Part shown: one piece after another, positions 18,901-26,076 of the stretch
Numbering within the stretch: the stretch's first letter is position 1
Layout: each line of letters starts with the position of its first letter
Assembly: GCF_900167535.1 (NCBI RefSeq)
Contig: NZ_FUYE01000001.1
Location: forward strand, 186,001 to 250,000
Origin: Prosthecobacter debontii
Lineage (GTDB): Bacteria; Verrucomicrobiota; Verrucomicrobiia; Verrucomicrobiales; Verrucomicrobiaceae
Reading direction: 5' to 3'
DNA length: 64,000 bases
Program-made: the position numbers and the translations under genes
Notes under the pieces: model-generated
Databases searched by the model: none
Seen by the model: the letters and a program-made list of their open reading frames with translations, nothing else
What the model was told of the DNA's origin: nothing

Positions 18901-19333
18901 ATCGGATGAGCCGATCTGCGGTGTTGGTGAAGAAGCCCACCGGGAAGCGTGCTTCCCAGGTTTTGTAAAGATTGGCGCGATCGTCCAAAGTCTGTGCCTG
19001 GAAGTCCCCACGGATCAGTTCATTGGCTCCGCGAAGATCCGGCACGCCGCGCCAGAAGCGGTTGGCCTCGACGACGAATAGCCGCCCTTTCGGGTCGAAA
19101 CCAAAGCTGCCGGGGTTTTCAATAAAGGGAAAACGCACCCAGGTGTGAGCCTCGAACCCTGGATGCTTCACGATGCCCGGGAAGGGCTCCGGAGCATTTT
19201 TCAAGGGGGGTAAATCCTTCTCCGGCACCGTCGGGATGGGTTGCTGCCGTTGGTTCATTTCATCCAGCGTGAGCGCGGATGCCGAGGCTGTCAGAAAGCC
19301 CAGGGTCGAAAAAAGAAGGAAGGTTCTCTGCAT
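15920..19333 (-). CDS. PVC-type haem-binding CxxCH protein (propeller, HEAT-like repeats, cytochrome c)
   Basis: 1137 residues with a signal peptide ending ASASA. Residues about 55-480 form the PVC membrane-bound-dehydrogenase-type beta-propeller (FGFDPKGRLFVVEANRF, HGITRGPDGRLYFSVGDRGYH, GNIYLCDFGGGW). Residues about 500-960 are HEAT-like helical repeats (many VRxxAAxxL). The C-terminal cytochrome c domain has CMQCH (C998, C1001, H1002) and a later PPLGTALQPRDLRDLVAYLS segment that may give the sixth ligand. Proteins of this architecture are abundant in Planctomycetes and Verrucomicrobia and are thought to oxidise sugars or degradation products in the periplasm. The substrate is unknown. The acidic/basic tail is low complexity. 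Transcription ends at the hairpin near 15860. Confidence 0.9.
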   Translation of the reverse strand: MQRTFLLFSTLGFLTASASALTLDEMNQRQQPIPTVPEKDLPPLKNAPEPFPGIVKHPGFEAHTWVRFPFIENPGSFGFDPKGRLFVVEANRFWRGVPDLRGANELIRGDFQAQTLDDRANLYKTWEARFPVGFFTNTADRLIRLEDRDGNGAADHRTLFSDRFHEALDGLGFSVLAEEDAVYFTCIPNLWKLTDKDDDGVADAEEAIVKGFGVRVSFLGHDLHGITRGPDGRLYFSVGDRGYHVTTKDGQVHAGGGRGAIFRCESDGSGFEVFCKGLRNPQELAFDEAGNLFTFDNTGDIGDLARMVYALEGSDSGWDMSHQSAHQYVTNLDWEDFHPQKSMWVAERMYDLFNEEQPQWVYPPASHVARGPSGVTWLTGESLPEDLRGKFLLANYRGASQGCTVLTVGLEAKGAGFAANSEDIFVEGVGVSDVELGYDGNIYLCDFGGGWSINTNGAIEVLTPKEPAQQKAGAEVKALFARGLKEETIPGLVTLLAHTDKRVRQAAQFELVKRKEINTLIAIAKDETKPVKSRLHGIWGLDQLGRQGIAVSEALLDLTTDKEADIRANAARTLGSVRVVESRDALLTLLNDTSPHVSSLAAVALRRIVKPGDEQVTEALYTLAAQTGKTEVDPVLRHSALSALDLIGTEAAAKAHSTDADREVRLTALLYLRRHESPDCATFLSDSDAQIRREAVRAIYDTTVVDGPAGDAVAALAKEAAAFPPTVQQRIVAANYRRGTADHARHLIQMVRDVTLDEATRTAALHALRLWEKQIVTDPVLGIYRPLPKAERTLAALGQAIETDLRALLAGDLDPHLASLALKLASETGVRLEAKTLRNFATNKTVAAEVRVAALDSLVTAYPTEAAPVVKDLMADSSATVSASALGHGFNLKLDGLTDIAREAISKGPLAKARAGITGLATTHPEEIEQLWKDRENKSLRHALWLDVYLALQALNTPSSQTLVTAYAATAPDAVYRLSETGGDSKLGELVFRNQGACMQCHKISGEGGVQGPDLTQVGERLKPEKLIESLVNPNAVIAPGYGLAAITKKDGQLVMARLAKETPTEVEVVGLDGKSSTISRADIATIAPPVSAMPPLGTALQPRDLRDLVAYLSSRTKGNKKATKDDASHGDEKIAK

Positions 19334-19541
19334 TGGTTAGGGTGGGGGAATCCGCTTTATGCGGCATCTTTGGGATACGTCAACTGCACGTGCTTTTAGC
19401 GTGGGGAAATGATCACGCCACAGATGGAGAGTCCACACGGACCTGTCTGAAACTCCATTTGTGCTCCATCTTTGGGCAAAATCTGTCACTCCATCGTGAG
19501 AATTGGGTAACTGTGGTTAAGTCAAAACCTCCGAGAACACC

Positions 19542-20789
19542 ATGAAGGATATCGAAAAACTGCAGGACGGCCAAAAGGGAATCGTGTTCAAAGTGACCGC
19601 TGACGACGGCACCCAAAAAGTGATCAAGCTGCAGCAGGAGAACCCCAGCCGAGCCGTCGTTGGCACAGCTCTCCTCATGCAAGCAGGAGTTAACACAGCT
19701 GCGATTTTACCGGTTAAGGACGAGAAGTTGGGCCAGTTGCAGCAAGACGTGCAGGCTTATCTGGATGCAAATGAAGGAAGTGATGTCGATTTGTCTGCTG
19801 CACAGCAACTGACGCAGGCCCTAGCGGCAGTCTCTAACCCGGCAGCAAGCCCCCCATTCGGCAATGTCGTCGAAATGGATTTTGTGAGGGGTCGAGATTT
19901 GCAGAAAGCCGTTCAGGAACCAGACTTCAAGCAGTTGTTGACCAACCCGTCCTTCCAGAGACAGCTTGGCCAGATCATGGCTGCTGATGCTTTTACAGGT
20001 AATCCTGATCGTTTTGCCGCTCGTGCAGATACGGGAGCCAATCCGGGCGACAGTGTCAAAGGATGGTATAACCAAAACAATCTGATCATCGAAGGCAGGG
20101 GTGATGATGTGCAGCTCAAGGCCATCGATAACGACTTTAGACCCGGGGCGAATGTGGACTCTGAAAATGTGTTCGGTGGAGCTGCGCATGGCGGGCAGTG
20201 GGGCAGTGTAGCGGCCGCCAATTCACAGCAGTTCAAGCGTGAAGTCTTCGCCGTCATTGAACGTTTGGAGACTGAGGCCAATGTGCGATTGAGCCCTCAG
20301 GAAATAAAAGATTTCATCACTCAGGCGACCGAAGGCGCTCAGGAGACGATGGACACTCTTTTAGCAGCAGACATCACACCGGAGAGGGTGGACCAGATGC
20401 TAGATGTGGCAGGCGAGGCCGGTCGAAGCAAAAGGGAGTGTGTGCAGAACTTTTCCAAACATGTTCAGATGATTCAATTGCTTCGTGATGACTTGCAAAA
20501 GAGTCTGGCGGTGAAACCAACGGTCGCAGAAATGGCGGGGATAGCGAGCGCCAAAGGACCGCTGACTATGGAGAAAGTTCTCGAAGGTTTAGGGGTCTCA
20601 AAAGAGGATGCCGCAGAGATAGCACAGTCGCGGGAGAAGCTGGATCGCTTTAACAAGCTAATGCAGGGCGAGAAAGGTGCACACGTTCCCAAGGACTTCA
20701 AAATCACCACCCGTGAAGCGGCAGCCATGGCCAAAGATGAATCGACCTACAAGCAGTTTACTCAGAAGGTTGGGGGCCCCAAAGTTTAG
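19542..20789 (+). CDS. Orphan kinase-like protein of the actin-fragmin kinase/PI4K type
   Basis: 415 residues, no signal peptide or membrane segment. The N-lobe has GIVFKV then VIKLQ with the putative ATP-binding Lys29; MDFVRGRDL (112-120) sits where the hinge should be. The catalytic loop reads AADAFTGNPDR (D149, N154, D156, R157), followed by NNLII (N180) and AIDND (D196), an ordered set like the PI4K type II/actin-fragmin-kinase group (D..xxN.DR...N...IDN). The last 190 residues are helical and unlike known domains. The frame lies alone between convergent or divergent housekeeping genes, with somewhat lower GC than its neighbours by eye. It could phosphorylate a protein or lipid, possibly as a delivered effector. 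The kinase call is motif-based. Confidence 0.6.
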   Translation: MKDIEKLQDGQKGIVFKVTADDGTQKVIKLQQENPSRAVVGTALLMQAGVNTAAILPVKDEKLGQLQQDVQAYLDANEGSDVDLSAAQQLTQALAAVSNPAASPPFGNVVEMDFVRGRDLQKAVQEPDFKQLLTNPSFQRQLGQIMAADAFTGNPDRFAARADTGANPGDSVKGWYNQNNLIIEGRGDDVQLKAIDNDFRPGANVDSENVFGGAAHGGQWGSVAAANSQQFKREVFAVIERLETEANVRLSPQEIKDFITQATEGAQETMDTLLAADITPERVDQMLDVAGEAGRSKRECVQNFSKHVQMIQLLRDDLQKSLAVKPTVAEMAGIASAKGPLTMEKVLEGLGVSKEDAAEIAQSREKLDRFNKLMQGEKGAHVPKDFKITTREAAAMAKDESTYKQFTQKVGGPKV

Positions 20790-20844
20790 CACAGTTTGTT
20801 AGCTGAAGGGGTCTATCTTGATCCCAATGCCGAGAGGTAGCACA

Positions 20845-21702
20845 TTAAGGCATCCAACCGGGAAGCTTAGCCGCCTGCTTGATCCACTTCTCCATCTGCT
20901 TCACATCTAGCGGCTGGTTTTCGTAGATATCCAACCAGCGATTCTCTTTGCTCTTGGGTGTAAAACCTGGAGGCTCGGGTTTCAATGAAGTGCCGTCAAA
21001 AAAGGTCACTTTCACATACTTGGTGAGAACGTGGAATGACACGAACCAACCCTGATCCGCACTGCCATAGAAAGGCGAATTCCACTTCACCGCTTTGCGA
21101 ACATCGGGAACCACCCGAACAATGAGTTCATCCAGCTGCTTGCCCAGCTCGCTTTTCCAGCCGGGCATCGCGGCGATGTAGGCCTGAACGGGGGCATCGC
21201 CATCTCCTTTGGCAATCTGTGGATTACCGCCGGAGAGCAGGACGACGCCTTGATCGTTTTTCTTCAACTTGGTCGAAGTCTTTCCTCCCATGCCCGACTT
21301 GGGCTTCTGAGGTTTGGTCGCGTTTTGGGCGGCGGCGGCTTTCACCAGTGCCTTAAAGGCTTTGGCATTCACCTCCTCGCCTTCCAGAATGTCGATGGCC
21401 CGCCGCATGTTGCCCTCCAGGCTGGCATTGAAGAGGCCTGTGGGGTCAGGGAGGCTGGCGCCTTTGGCGAAGGTTAGCTTGACCGCTTTTTTGTAGTTCT
21501 CGCCTGTGCAGAGGATGCCGCCGCTGGACCACACTGGAACTCCCCGCCATTTTACTTCTTCAACGACATCCGGCACGGCTTCATGAATCAGCTTCCGCAT
21601 GCGCGTTAGGGTTTCCGCCTGCCAACCTCCGATCTCCTGGATTCGCTCATCAATGAGTTGGGTCGGCGACTTTCCTTGAGTATCGGAGGGTGCGGATTTC
21701 AT
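20845..21702 (-). CDS. Tandem DUF1801 (YdhG/iron-chaperone-like) protein
   Basis: About 285 residues from the ATG at 21702. Two copies of the DUF1801 fold are visible: first DERIQEIGGWQAETLTRMRKLIHEAVPDVVEEVKW, then VQAYIAAMPGWKSELGKQLDELIVRVVPDVRKAVKW. They are joined by a Lys/Gly/Ser-rich linker of about 45 residues. The copy signature is a VPDV..xVKW core followed by a hydrophobic strand and KV.F.F(A/D)G. The family is YdhG/YdeI-like with no firmly known chemistry. The frame is open another 50 codons upstream, but that stretch overlaps the 21750-21962 gene and looks non-coding, so the internal ATG, preceded by AGAGAA, is preferred. Confidence 0.8.
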   Translation of the reverse strand: MKSAPSDTQGKSPTQLIDERIQEIGGWQAETLTRMRKLIHEAVPDVVEEVKWRGVPVWSSGGILCTGENYKKAVKLTFAKGASLPDPTGLFNASLEGNMRRAIDILEGEEVNAKAFKALVKAAAAQNATKPQKPKSGMGGKTSTKLKKNDQGVVLLSGGNPQIAKGDGDAPVQAYIAAMPGWKSELGKQLDELIVRVVPDVRKAVKWNSPFYGSADQGWFVSFHVLTKYVKVTFFDGTSLKPEPPGFTPKSKENRWLDIYENQPLDVKQMEKWIKQAAKLPGWMP

Positions 21703-21749
21703 AGCGAACGATTCTCTGTAGCAGTCCATAACCGATACCTGCCCTCGAT

Positions 21750-21962
21750 TCAAGACGGCTCGCTCGAAAGTCTCCAGACATAAGCCCGGCCCTGACCTTT
21801 CACTCGCACCAGACCGATTTCCTGTTCTAAGTCCTTGGTCCATTCCGGACAAGGTCGGGTGTAGGGAAGGTCAAGCCGTTCGCGGAGTTGGTTCCAAGTT
21901 AGACCGGAGGAACTCCGGCGAAGTTCCGCCTGGATGCTGTCTCGAAATTCGATGTAGCGCAT
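21750..21962 (-). CDS. Conserved small hypothetical protein (winged-helix-like)
   Basis: 70 residues. MRYIEFRDSIQAELRRSSSGLTWNQLRERLDLPYTRPCPEW... has the helix-turn-helix-strand order of a small winged-helix domain, ending in KGQGRAYVWRL, which would be the wing strand. Codon third positions and amino-acid composition look coding, unlike the alternative frame here. It precedes the DUF1801 gene on the same strand, so the two may be cotranscribed. The function is unknown. Confidence 0.62.
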   Translation of the reverse strand: MRYIEFRDSIQAELRRSSSGLTWNQLRERLDLPYTRPCPEWTKDLEQEIGLVRVKGQGRAYVWRLSSEPS

Positions 21963-21991
21963 AAGGAGGGGAGTGGAGTTGGAAGGGAGTG

Positions 21992-22600
21992 TCAGTCATC
22001 CGCAGCAATAGGGCTATAAACTTGATGGAGTTCTGTTGCTTCGGCTAACGATTGGGGGGTAATCATTTCACGATCGAGAGGAACATCGTTCTCGATGGTT
22101 CGAATGATTGTTTCAAAGGGCTTCCAGTTCAGGTCGCTTAACTTTTGAATCTTACCTATTGTTCGGCCTGTGGCGCCGCGAATCGCTTTTTGGATGAGTT
22201 CTGAACAATAAATGGCTTCGTCATCGAAGCTGTAATGAAGGTCATAGGGGCGTCCTAGGTAGGATCGAGCCCGAGTGACAATGTCCGAAGTCTGGTTGGA
22301 GAAAGTTAAGTCTAGTCGATAGACTGTGAAGTGTTGTTTGCGCCCCCTCTGAGCCCATTCTGGCCAGGATGTTTCACGGACTGTTCCCAGCGCCTCAATG
22401 ACGACCCACTCGTTGGCTTTAAAGGCTAAGATGCCGCAGTGAGAATAAGGAGAATGAGTGCAACCTTCGATCGCATCTACCAGTGGAGAATGAGGCAGGG
22501 ATTGAAACACGATGTCCGCTTCGCGTGGAAGGTAGCTCTTTGGAGGTGAAGGAGAGCAGGTGCTGAGCGCAACAATGAGACAGGTAAGCAATGGCTTCAT
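21992..22600 (-). CDS. YiiX-like permuted NlpC/P60 lipoprotein
   Basis: About 202 residues from the ATG at 22600; an upstream ATG at 22657 would overlap the BlaR1-like gene by 8 bp. The chosen start gives a signal peptide with lipobox (IVALSTC). The body matches the permuted papain-like YiiX/YebB group: SPYSHCGIL with its His, and the catalytic Cys in YCSELIQKA, with a DIVTRARSYLGRPYD block between. Such enzymes cleave peptide or lipid-acyl bonds at the cell envelope. It directly follows blaR1/blaI on the same strand, so it is probably part of the BlaI-controlled unit and may act on peptidoglycan or lipoproteins under wall stress. Confidence 0.78.
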   Translation of the reverse strand: MKPLLTCLIVALSTCSPSPPKSYLPREADIVFQSLPHSPLVDAIEGCTHSPYSHCGILAFKANEWVVIEALGTVRETSWPEWAQRGRKQHFTVYRLDLTFSNQTSDIVTRARSYLGRPYDLHYSFDDEAIYCSELIQKAIRGATGRTIGKIQKLSDLNWKPFETIIRTIENDVPLDREMITPQSLAEATELHQVYSPIAADD

Positions 22601-22649
22601 TCCGGTGTGGAGTGGGAATTTGCCAGGGTGGCTGCGGCTCAGCGCCTTC

Positions 22650-23630
22650 CTACTCATCGGCAGGGAAGGGCGTTGCGGATAAACGTAGGAACGCTTCTTC
22701 GTGCGGTTGTTGGGCCTGCTCCTCAGGCTTGCGAATCCCCAGCCAAGCGCAACTCACAGCGAAGGCGAGGATCACCATTGGAACGGTTAAGCGTTTTAAC
22801 CAAGATCGCTCGGATGCGGAGGTTTGATGGGGGGATAACAGCACGCGGATACGCTGCTGAAGCCCCACATGTGATGATCCTAAAAAACCGAGACCGGTAG
22901 CGTGTGCAGATAGCTGCTGAAGTCTTGCGATGCTAAGCAGAGATTGGGCGTAATCGGCAGGATTGCTGCTGCCGACCGCAGCCAGATCAGCCTCATACTC
23001 ACACGCATCGGTCCAGGCTTTGACCGACATCGCAGCCAAAGGATGAAACCAAAAGATGGGACGGAAAAGATGCAGCCAAACATTCCAAAGTGCATCGTGA
23101 TTCCTTAGATGATGCCATTCGTGGCGGAGAGCACTCGCCTGCAAATGTACTGGCCATCCATCCCATTCCACGGGTAGCAGAACGAGGCTGTTCAGGCCGG
23201 GTAGAACCAGAGGCGTTTTGATTTGTGTAGAGACACGAAAGCTTTGACAGATGGTCGCTTCGGGCTGTGAAAGACAGGCTGCAATTTGATGAACACACTC
23301 CTGGCTGAGAGGGTGCGCTGTGGCTTTAAGGTGCTGAACAGAACGTAGGCGACGGACAAGAGCCACTCCATGAATCAGCATTCCCGTGACCCAAACAATG
23401 GTGAGCAGTTGCACGAATATCGAAGACTGTCCGTGCCCATCCAGCCCTTTCAGCGGAAGAGCAGGGTGGGGAAGTGAGGGAATGAAGGTCTCAAGCGCCA
23501 GTCGTATGAGTGGCAGGAGAATAACGAGGAGCGTGACTCCTTCGATGCTCCGACGCCGGGAAAGTCCAGCCGTGGGTAGAATCAAGGCTGCGAGAAGAAG
23601 TACTGTGGTGGAAAGGTGAAACCACAACAT
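22650..23630 (-). CDS. BlaR1/MecR1-type M56 membrane metallopeptidase
   Basis: 326 residues. Membrane helices at about residues 1-20, 32-50, 72-95 and 287-305 fit the BlaR1 transmembrane part. The M56 zinc motif is HEWHH (H170-H174), with the downstream ligand region DACEYEADLAAVG. The C-terminal extracellular penicillin-binding sensor domain of true BlaR1 is missing; the protein ends 20 or so residues after the last helix. It should still release the BlaI repressor by proteolysis, but the signal must come from another partner. The blaI-like gene starts 5 bp upstream. Confidence 0.88.
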   Translation of the reverse strand: MLWFHLSTTVLLLAALILPTAGLSRRRSIEGVTLLVILLPLIRLALETFIPSLPHPALPLKGLDGHGQSSIFVQLLTIVWVTGMLIHGVALVRRLRSVQHLKATAHPLSQECVHQIAACLSQPEATICQSFRVSTQIKTPLVLPGLNSLVLLPVEWDGWPVHLQASALRHEWHHLRNHDALWNVWLHLFRPIFWFHPLAAMSVKAWTDACEYEADLAAVGSSNPADYAQSLLSIARLQQLSAHATGLGFLGSSHVGLQQRIRVLLSPHQTSASERSWLKRLTVPMVILAFAVSCAWLGIRKPEEQAQQPHEEAFLRLSATPFPADE

Positions 23631-23635
23631 AGAGG

Positions 23636-24034
23636 TCAGACTTTGGGTTGGGCTCGATGAGCATCAATCATTTGCTGGAGTTTATCGATCTCCTCTACAG
23701 TCATCCGATTTTGGTCCGGGTCCAAGAGGTTCATGGCGAGTTCCGCAGGGGAATTGTCAAAGAAGGTAGACAATAGCTTTTTGAGAGCACCTTTGCGAGC
23801 CTTGTGAGCGGATTCTTTGGGGGAGTAGAGGTAATGGCGAGCTCCCTCGGCTTTCGCCACTTTGGCCAATCCTTTATCGACTAGCACCCCCAGTAGAGCT
23901 CGTGTGGCTGAATAGTTAGGCTCATCCGGCAGTTCGGTCTGCACTTGGGCAACAGTCGCCTCTCCTAGGCGGTAGAGGATTTCCATCGCTTGGCGTTCTT
24001 TTTTGGAATGAGTTTCAGAAGCGATCTGCGGCAT
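23636..24034 (-). CDS. BlaI/MecI-family transcriptional repressor
   Basis: 132 residues, standard length. The winged-helix core is RQAMEILYRLGEATVAQVQTELP then SATRALLGVLVDKGLAKVAKAEGARHYLYSP, and the dimerisation helix ends LQQMIDAHRA. The cleavage region for the partner peptidase follows the AMNLLD stretch. BlaI-family repressors bind paired operators and are cut by BlaR1. Two near-identical 16-bp operators lie in the 97 bp between this gene and the divergent lipoprotein gene, so it represses itself and that gene. The neighbours downstream are blaR1-like and a YiiX-like lipoprotein. Confidence 0.93.
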   Translation of the reverse strand: MPQIASETHSKKERQAMEILYRLGEATVAQVQTELPDEPNYSATRALLGVLVDKGLAKVAKAEGARHYLYSPKESAHKARKGALKKLLSTFFDNSPAELAMNLLDPDQNRMTVEEIDKLQQMIDAHRAQPKV

Positions 24035-24074
24035 GGAGGAAAATGGTGCCAGAAATTAGGTGCGACAAGTTAAA

Positions 24075-24130
24075 TGCAGAAAAATCTACATTTGTATTGA
24101 CGCGTTGATTTAAGTGTAGAAAAATCTGCA
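24075..24130. promoter_or_regulatory. Twin BlaI-type operators in a divergent promoter
   Basis: Two near-identical imperfect palindromes, TGCAGAAAAATCTACA (24075-24090) and TGTAGAAAAATCTGCA (24115-24130), are 40 bp apart (centre to centre) on the same face of the helix. Each approximates TGTAGA-N4-TCTACA. A TTGACG box at 24097-24102 lies between them. The second site ends one base before the ATG of the divergent lipoprotein. The arrangement suits a BlaI-family repressor controlling both directions. Confidence 0.7.
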
Positions 24131-24131
24131 C

Positions 24132-24977
24132 ATGAGACTTTCCTCATTCCGTTTTCTCCTGGCTCTAAGCGTCCGCTCGTTGGGTATTCTGGCCATCGCC
24201 GCACTGCTATCTCATTGCAGCAGCCCACAATCGCCAGAAGTCGCCATGGCTCCTGCATCGGCGGGGACTCATCGCTCTTACAGCACCTCTGGCAGCGACG
24301 CGGAAAGTATCTCGCCAGCGAAATCCCGGCCGGGTCTAGGCACCCAACTCGGACGTGAGATTCACGATGATAGCACATCGGAAACTTTTTACCGCAAATC
24401 CGGCAGTGTTCCAGACGGTGTCAACTCGTTCCACTACAACGACAAAGAGGGCGCTGAATTGATGGTCAAGCTGGTGGGTGATGAGGTGCGTCATGGGCAA
24501 GGTAGCTTCGAGCTTATACCTGACAAATTGCGTGTGGCGGTGATGAGTGGCTACTGGCGTAGTAGCGATAAGCTGGGATATTTCCGGTCTGGAAAAGAAG
24601 TCTATGTCATAGGCGCTCCGGGTCATGCCTATTCGCTTAAACTCGAGAATCTCACCTCTGATCGTATGGAGGCAGTGGTCTCGGTGGATGGTCTTGATCT
24701 GCTCGATGGTCAGCCAGCCTCAGTTAAAAAACGTGGTTATGTCATCCCCGCCAACTCTGCAGTCTTGATCCAAGGCATGCGGGTGAATGGTAAACTGTTT
24801 TCGCTGAAATTTGGTTCGGTTAGTCAATCGAGGGCCTCGACTGCTTTCGGTGAAAAAGGTGCTCGCAATGTGGGAGTCATCGGTGTCGCCTATTATGCGG
24901 AAGACAGTCAGGCACGTCGTCGGGCGCAAGTCGCGGAAAACTATGTGCGGCAGGGGGCCAGTGCTTTTGGTAACTAA
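24132..24977 (+). CDS. BlaI-regulated lipoprotein of unknown function
   Basis: 281 residues. A signal peptide (ILAIAALLSHC, Cys29 lipobox) is followed by a Ser/Pro-rich linker, then a conserved beta-rich domain with PDKLRVAVMSGYWRS, SGKEVYVIGAPGHAYSLKLEN and VIPANSAVLIQGMRVNG. The fold may be a small beta-barrel; I do not recognise a named family. It is divergently transcribed from the BlaI gene across the twin operators, and the second operator ends one base before its start, leaving no room for a Shine-Dalgarno sequence, so initiation may be leaderless or slightly downstream. An envelope-stress role is inferred from the BlaI/BlaR context only. Confidence 0.75.
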   Translation: MRLSSFRFLLALSVRSLGILAIAALLSHCSSPQSPEVAMAPASAGTHRSYSTSGSDAESISPAKSRPGLGTQLGREIHDDSTSETFYRKSGSVPDGVNSFHYNDKEGAELMVKLVGDEVRHGQGSFELIPDKLRVAVMSGYWRSSDKLGYFRSGKEVYVIGAPGHAYSLKLENLTSDRMEAVVSVDGLDLLDGQPASVKKRGYVIPANSAVLIQGMRVNGKLFSLKFGSVSQSRASTAFGEKGARNVGVIGVAYYAEDSQARRRAQVAENYVRQGASAFGN

Positions 24978-25012
24978 CCACGTCTTGTAAAGGGATCCAA
25001 CTTTATGGGATC

Positions 25013-25040
25013 GGGGCTGCCTATTCACGCAGCCCCCTTT
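25013..25040. terminator. Hairpin between convergent genes
   Basis: GGGGCTGC (25013-25020) pairs with GCAGCCCC (25029-25036), loop CTATTCAC, followed by CTTTC. It sits between the stop of the lipoprotein (24977) and the stop of the convergent transporter gene (25040). The T tract is weak in both directions. Confidence 0.5.
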
Positions 25041-25984
25041 CAAGTCCGACCAAAAGTCAGATACGCCGTGATCGTCAGCATGGACAGCACGGTGGAGCCG
25101 ATGATGACCTTGGCGGTGACGCCGGCGTCGCGCTGATAATACTCCGCCAGCATGAAGGGGCCTGTGCCCGTGGGCAGGGCGGCTATGAGGATGGCGGGTT
25201 GAGCTAGAGCAGGGGGCAGGGCGAAAACATGCACGGCCAGCACCCAGGTAATGAGAGGTTGCAGCAGCAGCTTCAGGCCAATGATCAGGACGGCTGGACC
25301 AAGCTCATTTTGTGATGCCTGAGGTGCGCGCTTTTCTGCCAAGAACAGTCCCAGGCCAACCAATGCACAGGGCGAGGCGGCATGGCCCAGCATTTTTAGA
25401 AAGCTGTCCATGGGGGCTGGAATTGGCGTGCTCCTCAGGGGAAACAGGGCTCCCAGAGCCGGGGCGAGCAGTAGTGGGTTGCGTGCGAGTGATGTGGCCA
25501 CTTTCAGGATCAGCCGCGATGGCTGACGCTCGCTTTGCAGACTGATCTCGATCAGCACGATGGCCACGGCAAAGAGAGCGCACACCGTCACAAGGGAGGC
25601 GATCAAGGTGGGTGCCATGGCGGACGAGCCAAACACGGCAAGGGCCAGGGGGAAGCCCATGTAGCCGGTATTGGCATAACTACTTGCGAGGGCATCGATG
25701 GCCGCATCCGCCAGAGGTCGCTCACGCCGCCAACACAGAGCTAGGGTGAGCCCGAAAAGGATCACACAACTCAGCGTGAAGGTGGCGATAAATCCAGGCT
25801 GCCAGATCTCGGCAAACTTAGCGTGGGCGGTGATGTCGAAGAGCAAGGCGGGTAGCGCCAGATAAACCACGAATCGGTTGAGCTCGCTGGCTGATTGTGG
25901 CCCCATGACTCCAACCTTGCGGACCAACCAACCCGCAAGAATGAGGGCAAACACGGGTAGCACGATCAGCAAGGTGGAGAGCAT
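25040..25984 (-). CDS. AEC-family (auxin efflux carrier type) permease
   Basis: About 314 residues from the ATG at 25984 (an ATG at 26035 would add a polar 17-residue extension that I think is not translated). The sequence is a run of about ten hydrophobic helices. The N-terminal half has LNRFVVYLALPALLFDI and the NTGYMGFPL motif (N-x-G-x-x-G-x-P); the C-terminal half ends with AALPTGTGPFMLAEYYQRDA, the second hallmark of the AEC family. Such permeases move organic anions or hydrophobic substrates across the inner membrane by a proton- or sodium-linked mechanism. The gene is divergent from a LysR regulator 92 bp away that probably controls it. Confidence 0.88.
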   Translation of the reverse strand: MLSTLLIVLPVFALILAGWLVRKVGVMGPQSASELNRFVVYLALPALLFDITAHAKFAEIWQPGFIATFTLSCVILFGLTLALCWRRERPLADAAIDALASSYANTGYMGFPLALAVFGSSAMAPTLIASLVTVCALFAVAIVLIEISLQSERQPSRLILKVATSLARNPLLLAPALGALFPLRSTPIPAPMDSFLKMLGHAASPCALVGLGLFLAEKRAPQASQNELGPAVLIIGLKLLLQPLITWVLAVHVFALPPALAQPAILIAALPTGTGPFMLAEYYQRDAGVTAKVIIGSTVLSMLTITAYLTFGRT

Positions 25985-26059
25985 CCGGGGGGAATGAGAA
26001 GCTACGACGAATTTATTGATTTCAACTGATTCCATCCAATGCTATCTCGTGCTCTGATT

Positions 26060-26076
26060 GATACCTTTTCCGTATC
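26060..26076. promoter_or_regulatory. LysR-type operator upstream of the LysR gene
   Basis: GATAC-N7-GTATC dyad (26060-26076), an ATAC-N7-GTAT box of the kind LysR proteins bind. It lies immediately before the GTG start in the divergent region between the AEC and LysR genes. Confidence 0.55.

Noticed and set aside
21703-21852. The upstream 50 codons of the DUF1801 frame
   Set aside because: They overlap the better-supported small gene at 21750-21962 and do not look like DUF1801 sequence.
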